Position numbers and translations under genes: made by a program. From the NCBI GenBank assembly GCA_009903855.1, contig WYEK01000059.1:1-11055 (forward strand): a stretch of 11,055 nucleotides of DNA, given 5' to 3'. Source of the stretch: Thermocrinis sp. (GTDB lineage Bacteria > Aquificota > Aquificia > Aquificales > Aquificaceae). The notes under the pieces are model-generated. The model made no database searches, was not told the origin of the DNA, and saw only the letters and a list, made by a program, of their open reading frames with translations. The first letter of the stretch is position 1, and the number at the start of each line of letters is the position of its first letter. Positions 7,566 through 11,055 of this stretch are shown in pieces.

Positions 7566-9461
7566 TCAGTCCTCCAAGGTAGAAACATCTCCCACCGGCA
7601 GTCCGAGCTCTTGAGCCTTCAGAACCCTCCTCATGATCTTACCGCTTCTGGTCTTTGGTAGTTTTTCCACAAATTCTATTTCGTCTGGCACCGCAATGGC
7701 ACCAAGCACCTGTCTGACATGCTGTTTTATGTCCTCCTTTAGCCTGTCGGAGGGTTCCACACCCTTCTTTAGGATCACAAAAGCCTTTATGGATTCTCCC
7801 TTTATCTCGTGAGGTTTTCCTATGACCGCCGCTTCAGCCACCGCCGGATGATCCACCAAAGCAGATTCCACTTCCATGGTTCCTATCCTATGCCCTGCCA
7901 CATTCAGCACATCGTCAGCCCTTCCGAGGATCATTATGTAGCCCTCCTCATCGTAAGTAGCCAAGTCTCCGGTGAAATAAACCTGACCGGGTATGGTGGT
8001 CCAATACTTTTCATACCTTTCGGGCTCTCCCCAGCACGTTCTTAGCATGGAGGGCCAAGGGGACTTTATAACCAAGTTTCCAACGGTGTTAGGAGGAAGG
8101 GGATTACCTTGGCTGTCCACCACTGCGGGCTCTATGGTAAAGAAGGGCTTTCCTGCCTTACCGGGTTTGGCTGGATAGGAGGGCACGGTGGTGATCATGT
8201 GGGCTCCCGTTTCTGTCTGCCACCAAGTATCCACTATTACACACCTTTCCCTTCCTATGTGTTTGTAGTACCACTCCCAAGCCTCTGGGTTTATAGGCTC
8301 ACCCACAGAACCAAGTATCCTTAAAGAAGACATGTCATACTTGGCAGGCCACTCCTCTCCAAATCTCATGAACATCCTTATGGCGGTGGGTGCAGTGTAA
8401 AAGATGTTTACCCTGTATTTCTCTACATAGCTCCACCATCTGCCGGGGTTTGGATAGTCTGGGGCACCCTCCACCACTAGAGAGGTTAGCCCATTTGCCA
8501 AAGGTCCATAGACTATGTACGAATGCCCTGTAATCCAGCCTATGTCTGCGGTGCACCAGTAAATGTCATCCTCATGGGCATCAAAGACTACCTTGGTGGT
8601 GTAGTAAGTTTCCACCATATAACCACCGGTGGTATGGAGAACTCCCTTTGGCTTTCCAGTTGTGCCAGATGTGTAGAGGATAAACAACGGGTCCTCTGCG
8701 TCCATAACTTCCGGCTCGCAAACAGGAGAAGACTCTTTTATCAGCTTGTCTAAGCTAACCAAGAGTGGGTTTTCTTCGTTGAGCACATCTCCATCCCTGT
8801 CCCAAACCACCACCTTTTCCACAAAGGAGAGCCCGTCTATAGCCCTCTGGGCAGTTGCCAAAAGGTCTATCTTTCTGCCCCTTCTCTTGGTGTAGGTGGT
8901 GGTAATGAGCACCTTAGCCTTCGCGTCCTCTATCCTAGTTCTGAGGGCACCTTCACTAAAGCCCGCAAAAACCACGCTGTGTATAGCACCAATTCTGGCA
9001 CAGGCTAGCATGCAAGCTATGGCGGGTATGCTGTTTGGCATGTATATAGATACCCTGTCTCCTTTTTTAACACCTAAGGACTTTAGACCGTTGGCGATGC
9101 GATTGACAAGTTCCAAAAGTTCTCCGTAAGTGATCTTCTGCTCGTTGTTGTCCTCATCCAACCATATGTATGCAACCTTATTTCTCCTACCGTTTAAAAC
9201 GTGCCTATCCAAGCAGTTGTAAGTAATGTTGGTTTGGGCACCCACAAACCACTGGGCGTAAGGAAACTGCCAATCCAAAACCTTGTCCCACTTTTTGAAC
9301 CAGTGAAGCTCCTCCGCCACCTTAGCCCAAAAACCCTCTCTGTCTTTGACGGACTCCTGATACAGGCTCTCGTAGTCCTTTACCCACGCCCTTTCTACAA
9401 TGTGCTTGGGAGGGTAATACTTGTCCTCTACCTTCAGAAGAACCTCACTCCTTTCTTCCAT
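7566..9461 (-). CDS. acs: Acetyl-CoA synthetase, AMP-forming
   Basis: Activates acetate to acetyl-CoA through acetyl-AMP. The 631 residues cover the full family length (E. coli 652). Visible motifs are YTSGTTGKPKG (263-273, the ATP P-loop), DTWWQTETG (411-419, with the Trp that shapes the acetate pocket), YFTGDLATYDEEGYI (495-509), GRADDVLNVAGHRIG (513-527, hinge and CoA side), and PKTRSGKIMRR (602-612). The latter holds the catalytic Lys608, which is the lysine that protein acetyltransferases modify in other bacteria. A strong AGGAGGT (9467-9473) sits 5 nt before the ATG and can also pair with an upstream ACCTCC. The gene is single, with a hairpin behind it and the left end of an insertion sequence 46 bp ahead, so its present promoter is probably altered. 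Confidence 0.98.
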   Translation of the reverse strand: MEERSEVLLKVEDKYYPPKHIVERAWVKDYESLYQESVKDREGFWAKVAEELHWFKKWDKVLDWQFPYAQWFVGAQTNITYNCLDRHVLNGRRNKVAYIWLDEDNNEQKITYGELLELVNRIANGLKSLGVKKGDRVSIYMPNSIPAIACMLACARIGAIHSVVFAGFSEGALRTRIEDAKAKVLITTTYTKRRGRKIDLLATAQRAIDGLSFVEKVVVWDRDGDVLNEENPLLVSLDKLIKESSPVCEPEVMDAEDPLFILYTSGTTGKPKGVLHTTGGYMVETYYTTKVVFDAHEDDIYWCTADIGWITGHSYIVYGPLANGLTSLVVEGAPDYPNPGRWWSYVEKYRVNIFYTAPTAIRMFMRFGEEWPAKYDMSSLRILGSVGEPINPEAWEWYYKHIGRERCVIVDTWWQTETGAHMITTVPSYPAKPGKAGKPFFTIEPAVVDSQGNPLPPNTVGNLVIKSPWPSMLRTCWGEPERYEKYWTTIPGQVYFTGDLATYDEEGYIMILGRADDVLNVAGHRIGTMEVESALVDHPAVAEAAVIGKPHEIKGESIKAFVILKKGVEPSDRLKEDIKQHVRQVLGAIAVPDEIEFVEKLPKTRSGKIMRRVLKAQELGLPVGDVSTLED

Positions 9462-9466
9462 GCTTT

Positions 9467-9480
9467 ACCTCCTTGGAGGT
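9467..9480 (-). promoter_or_regulatory. acs ribosome site inside a short inverted repeat
   Basis: On the acs message the 14 nt read ACCTCCAAGGAGGT. The ribosome site AGGAGGT can pair with the preceding ACCTC (5-bp stem, 4-nt loop), which would hide the site. The stem is small and, in a thermophile, would be open at growth temperature. It may simply be chance pairing around a strong ribosome site. Confidence 0.45.
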
Positions 9481-9488
9481 TTTTAAAA

Positions 9489-9515
9489 AGTATAAACCGT
9501 TGTCGAAGATGTCAA
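9489..9515 (-). promoter_or_regulatory. Candidate hybrid promoter for acs: -35 in the insertion sequence, -10 outside
   Basis: On the minus strand a perfect TTGACA (9510-9515) lies in the terminal repeat of the insertion sequence. TATACT (9489-9494, 5 of 6 matches) lies outside it, in the acs leader. The spacer is 15 nt, shorter than ideal. A -35 at a 17-nt spacing would also fall inside the element. Confidence 0.45.
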
Positions 9516-9529
9516 CTTTTGACATTCAT
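9508..9529 (+). repeat. Left terminal inverted repeat
   Basis: Starts GATGTCAACTTTT, identical over 13 bp to the reverse complement of the right end. It matches 19 of 22 bp in all, with TTCAT shared at the inner edge. The left copy also holds a small palindrome, TGTCAA-CTT-TTGACA (9510-9524), so a perfect TTGACA is presented on both strands. Confidence 0.8.
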
Positions 9530-9583
9530 AGGCTGGGCTTGTTAATGGTTAGGACCTGAAGCAGTTCTGATACGCTTAGAAAT

Positions 9584-10177
9584 ATGGAAGCAAGACAAGT
9601 AATAGAGGAAATACTAAGCAAAGGTTTTAAGTGGCACAGTTTTCCCGTAAGCCTAAAAGCGGAAGCTGTAATTCTTTACTTTAAGAGACTTTTCCTAAGA
9701 ACAGTAAAGAAGTTCCTACTTCACAAGGGTTATAAAGTAAGCATAGAAACCATCCGAGAATGGTTCTATGCGGTAGGAAAGAGCAATTCAGGCAATATAC
9801 ACTATAGCTATTTGGTTATATGTGGACGAGACAAAGGTAAAACTAAGGGATAGGACTTACTACCTGTGGCTTGCGATAGACGAGAGAGGTTTGCCTGCCT
9901 TTGTGCATCTTTCAAGAAGAAGGGACTCTTGGACCGCTAAGAAGGATGCACCACTGACAAGGGACCTTGATACATGAGTGCAGTTAAAGAGCTTGCGATG
10001 GAATGGATACATGAGACTTTTGGGAAAAGGAATGTGGTAGATAGGTGGTTTTTCTACATCAAGCACAGAATAAAGAGGTTCTACAAGAGGTTTCCTTGGA
10101 ATGCTGGGTATGAAACCGTCTATAGATGGTTAGCCTCCTTTATTGTCATTTATACGATCATGAACCTGAAAAGTTGA
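9584..10177 (+). pseudogene. Broken IS6-like DDE transposase
   Basis: Homology is spread over two frames. From the ATG at 9584, an N-terminal helix-turn-helix-like part ending near IETIREWFYAVGK is in frame 2. Around 9783 the sensible reading moves to frame 3, giving IAIWLYVDETKVKL and YYLWLAIDERGLP with the first catalytic Asp (9825-9827). Between about 9940 and 9953 it returns to frame 2, with the second Asp in TDKGP (Asp at 9956-9958). There a TGA (9968-9970) stands where relatives have Trp (GPWY). The rest, with HETFGKRNVVDRWF and RIKRFYKRFP, runs to the stop inside the right repeat. The gap between the two Asp residues is about 44 codons, against about 59 in relatives as I remember them, so roughly 45 bp seem lost. 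The expected catalytic Glu (VERWF) is Asp here. Confidence 0.75.
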
Positions 10178-10181
10178 CATC
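10160..10181 (-). repeat. Right terminal inverted repeat
   Basis: Reverse complement of the left repeat: 13 bp identical at the tip and 19 of 22 bp overall. It holds the transposase stop codon (10175-10177) and an outward TTGACA (10174-10179). TTTAAT (10199-10204) lies 19 nt further on, a weak outward promoter candidate toward the DUF294 remnant and the EAL-like gene. Confidence 0.8.
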
Positions 10182-10489
10182 CTCGGTGTCTTAGTCTTTT
10201 TAATGGGATTTTGGAGAGAAACACCTACGACCGGATAAGGTTGCTCATGGAAAGGGGTGTCTTGGAGAAGAACTTTGGAAGAGACCTTTTGGAGGCATAC
10301 AGATTTTTGAACATGTTAAGATTTAGAGAGCAGGCGGACAATATCATTAAGGGAAAGGAGCCGGATAACTACATAAACCCAGAAAAAATCTCAAAGCAAG
10401 AGAAGGGACTCCTAAAGGACGCCTTCAGGGTCGTGGAGAACTTTCAGGAATTTTTAAGGCATAGCTTTGGTAGTGTGCTTTTGGAGTAA
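10182..10489 (+). pseudogene. C-terminal remnant of a DUF294 (nucleotidyltransferase substrate-binding) protein
   Basis: The reading frame makes family sense from the first codons after the insertion sequence (LSLFNGILERNTYDRIR) to the TAA at 10487-10489. It is closed upstream by the TGA inside the right repeat. The rest matches the end of the DUF294 C-terminal domain: an LLEAYRFLNMLRFREQ-type helix, then GKEPDNYINPEKIS, then a final helix with LLKDAFRVVENFQEFLRHSF. Full proteins usually carry cyclic-nucleotide-binding or CBS domains and a GlnD-like nucleotidyltransferase domain before this, and in some bacteria they sit near acs. All of that is missing, and nothing left of the element restores it. 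A short product of 92 residues could start at the TTG 10211 or at a later ATG, but no good ribosome site favours either. Confidence 0.8.
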
Positions 10490-10498
10490 AATATCCTC

Positions 10499-11055
10499 AT
10501 GGAGGAAAGGGGTAAAAAATTAAAGGTAGAGATGGTGCTTGAACACATAGTAGATTTAAAAACGCAACAGCTTTTTGGATACAAAGTGCTGTCCCGCATT
10601 GTTATGGATAGTGAAAAAGAGCTAAGGTTTCAAGAGGTCGGCGATGAAAGTTTAAGAAAGCAAGCGGAGTTAAGTGTTTTGAAGGGAGTAGCAAAATTTT
10701 CAAAGAACAAAGAGCTTTTCATAAACATGCCCGTATCTATACACATAGAAAGCTTACCTTTATACGGTCGAAATTTTGTAGTCTGCATACCCGCTGACCT
10801 AAGCTCTGACACTCTTGCAAAAATCTTGCTTAGCATAAAAAACCTCAAGCTAAAGAGCGCACTGGATGATTTTTATATAGCAAAATATGGTGTAGAAGAA
10901 GAGGCAGAGGAAGTAAAGTTGGGTGCTTTTGATTTTGTTTTCGTAAAAGAGGAGTTTTATATGAACTCAAGCAGGTCTGATGTTGCCAAGGCAGTTTCCT
11001 ATGCCAAGAGCTTTGGGGCAAAGGTAATATTCAAGAAAATAGACACTTACAAAAA
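10499..11055 (+). CDS. Degenerate EAL-domain-like protein (3' partial)
   Basis: The frame is open from the ATG at 10499 to the window edge, 185 codons. The pattern is that of an EAL (cyclic-di-GMP phosphodiesterase) domain: an opening strand with EHIVDLKTQQLFGYKVLSR (15-33), FINMPVS (74-80), a DDF (123-125), FDFVFVKEEF (144-153) and GAKVIFKKID (173-182). The catalytic residues are mostly gone. The EAL-motif Glu is Lys29, the DDFG glycine is Tyr126, and the late AEGVE motif reads FKKID, so hydrolysis is unlikely. Catalytically dead EAL domains often act as binding or scaffold modules. No ribosome site precedes the first ATG. An ATG at 10532 has AAAGG upstream, but starting there would remove part of the first strand. 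It lies 9 nt after the DUF294 remnant and was probably in its operon. The C-terminus is outside the window. Confidence 0.65.
   Translation, partial: MEERGKKLKVEMVLEHIVDLKTQQLFGYKVLSRIVMDSEKELRFQEVGDESLRKQAELSVLKGVAKFSKNKELFINMPVSIHIESLPLYGRNFVVCIPADLSSDTLAKILLSIKNLKLKSALDDFYIAKYGVEEEAEEVKLGAFDFVFVKEEFYMNSSRSDVAKAVSYAKSFGAKVIFKKIDTYK

Larger units (their letters stand above)
9508..10181 (+). mobile_element. Decayed insertion sequence, IS6/IS240-like (674 bp)
   Basis: The boundaries are set by inverted repeats at 9508-9529 and 10160-10181. Between them lies one transposase-derived reading region that is no longer intact. The element length, the single DDE transposase and its stop codon lying inside the right repeat fit the IS6 family, which has many thermophile and archaeal members. 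No matching target duplication is visible: the 8 bp on the left are TTGTCGAA and on the right CTCGGTGT. That suggests one flank was lost after or during insertion. The right boundary cuts into a DUF294 reading frame. The element is probably immobile unless an intact relative elsewhere supplies transposase. Confidence 0.75.

Noticed and set aside
9467..9480. RNA thermometer controlling acs
   Set aside because: The stem is only 5 bp with a 4-nt loop, too weak to act as a switch at thermophile temperatures. I keep it only as a noted inverted repeat around the ribosome site.
9860..10066. Minus-strand open frame across the transposase
   Set aside because: It overlaps clear transposase homology on the plus strand and shows no family pattern.
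9974..10177. Separate small gene starting at the ATG 9974
   Set aside because: Its translation continues the transposase in the same frame as TDKGP just upstream, separated only by a TGA in the place of Trp. It is the C-terminal part of the broken transposase.
9500..10189. 8-bp target duplication around the insertion sequence
   Set aside because: The flanking octamers (TTGTCGAA and CTCGGTGT) do not match, and shifting the ends by a few bases gives no better match.
1..11055. tRNA genes, rRNA, CRISPR array or riboswitch
   Set aside because: I looked for cloverleaf arms with a T-loop consensus, regularly spaced direct repeats and long structured leaders. Intergenic gaps are short and none fits.

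Overview
The window looks like a chromosome segment from a thermophilic bacterium of the Aquificaceae (Hydrogenobacter, Thermocrinis or a close relative). This is inferred from protein style and codon use, not from a marker search. The proteins are rich in Lys, Glu, Tyr and Val, arginine is mostly AGG/AGA, G+C is moderate, and genes are packed with 1-nt gaps or overlaps.

Layout. (1) 1-908, plus strand: the C-terminal part of a helicase/nuclease resembling the Res subunit of type III restriction enzymes, entering from outside the window. (2) 951-3567, plus strand: proA (proline synthesis) and rseP (site-2 protease), 1 nt apart. (3) 3496-6163, minus strand: rpoD (primary sigma factor) followed by miaA (tRNA isopentenyltransferase), overlapping by 14 nt. 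miaA converges on rseP and the two coding regions overlap by 72 bp. (4) 6210-7436, minus strand: a phosphoribosyltransferase-fold protein and a DUF29 protein of unknown function. (5) 7566-9461, minus strand: acs (AMP-forming acetyl-CoA synthetase), with a GC-rich hairpin just past its stop codon.

(6) 9508-10181: a decayed insertion sequence of 674 bp, IS6/IS240-like. It has near-perfect terminal inverted repeats and a transposase broken by frame changes, an apparent internal deletion and a TGA where the family has Trp. (7) 10182-10489, plus strand: the C-terminal remnant of a DUF294-type protein, cut exactly at the right end of the insertion sequence. (8) 10499 to the window end, plus strand: the start of a protein resembling an EAL domain (cyclic-di-GMP phosphodiesterase fold) that lacks the catalytic residues.

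Most of the window is ordinary housekeeping. The region most worth attention is 9460-11055. There the insertion sequence appears to have removed the front of a DUF294 gene and placed its own outward-facing TTGACA upstream of acs, next to a degenerate EAL gene. I see no CRISPR array, rRNA or tRNA, and no clear new multigene system. The proteins of unknown function are DUF29, the phosphoribosyltransferase and the EAL-like protein.
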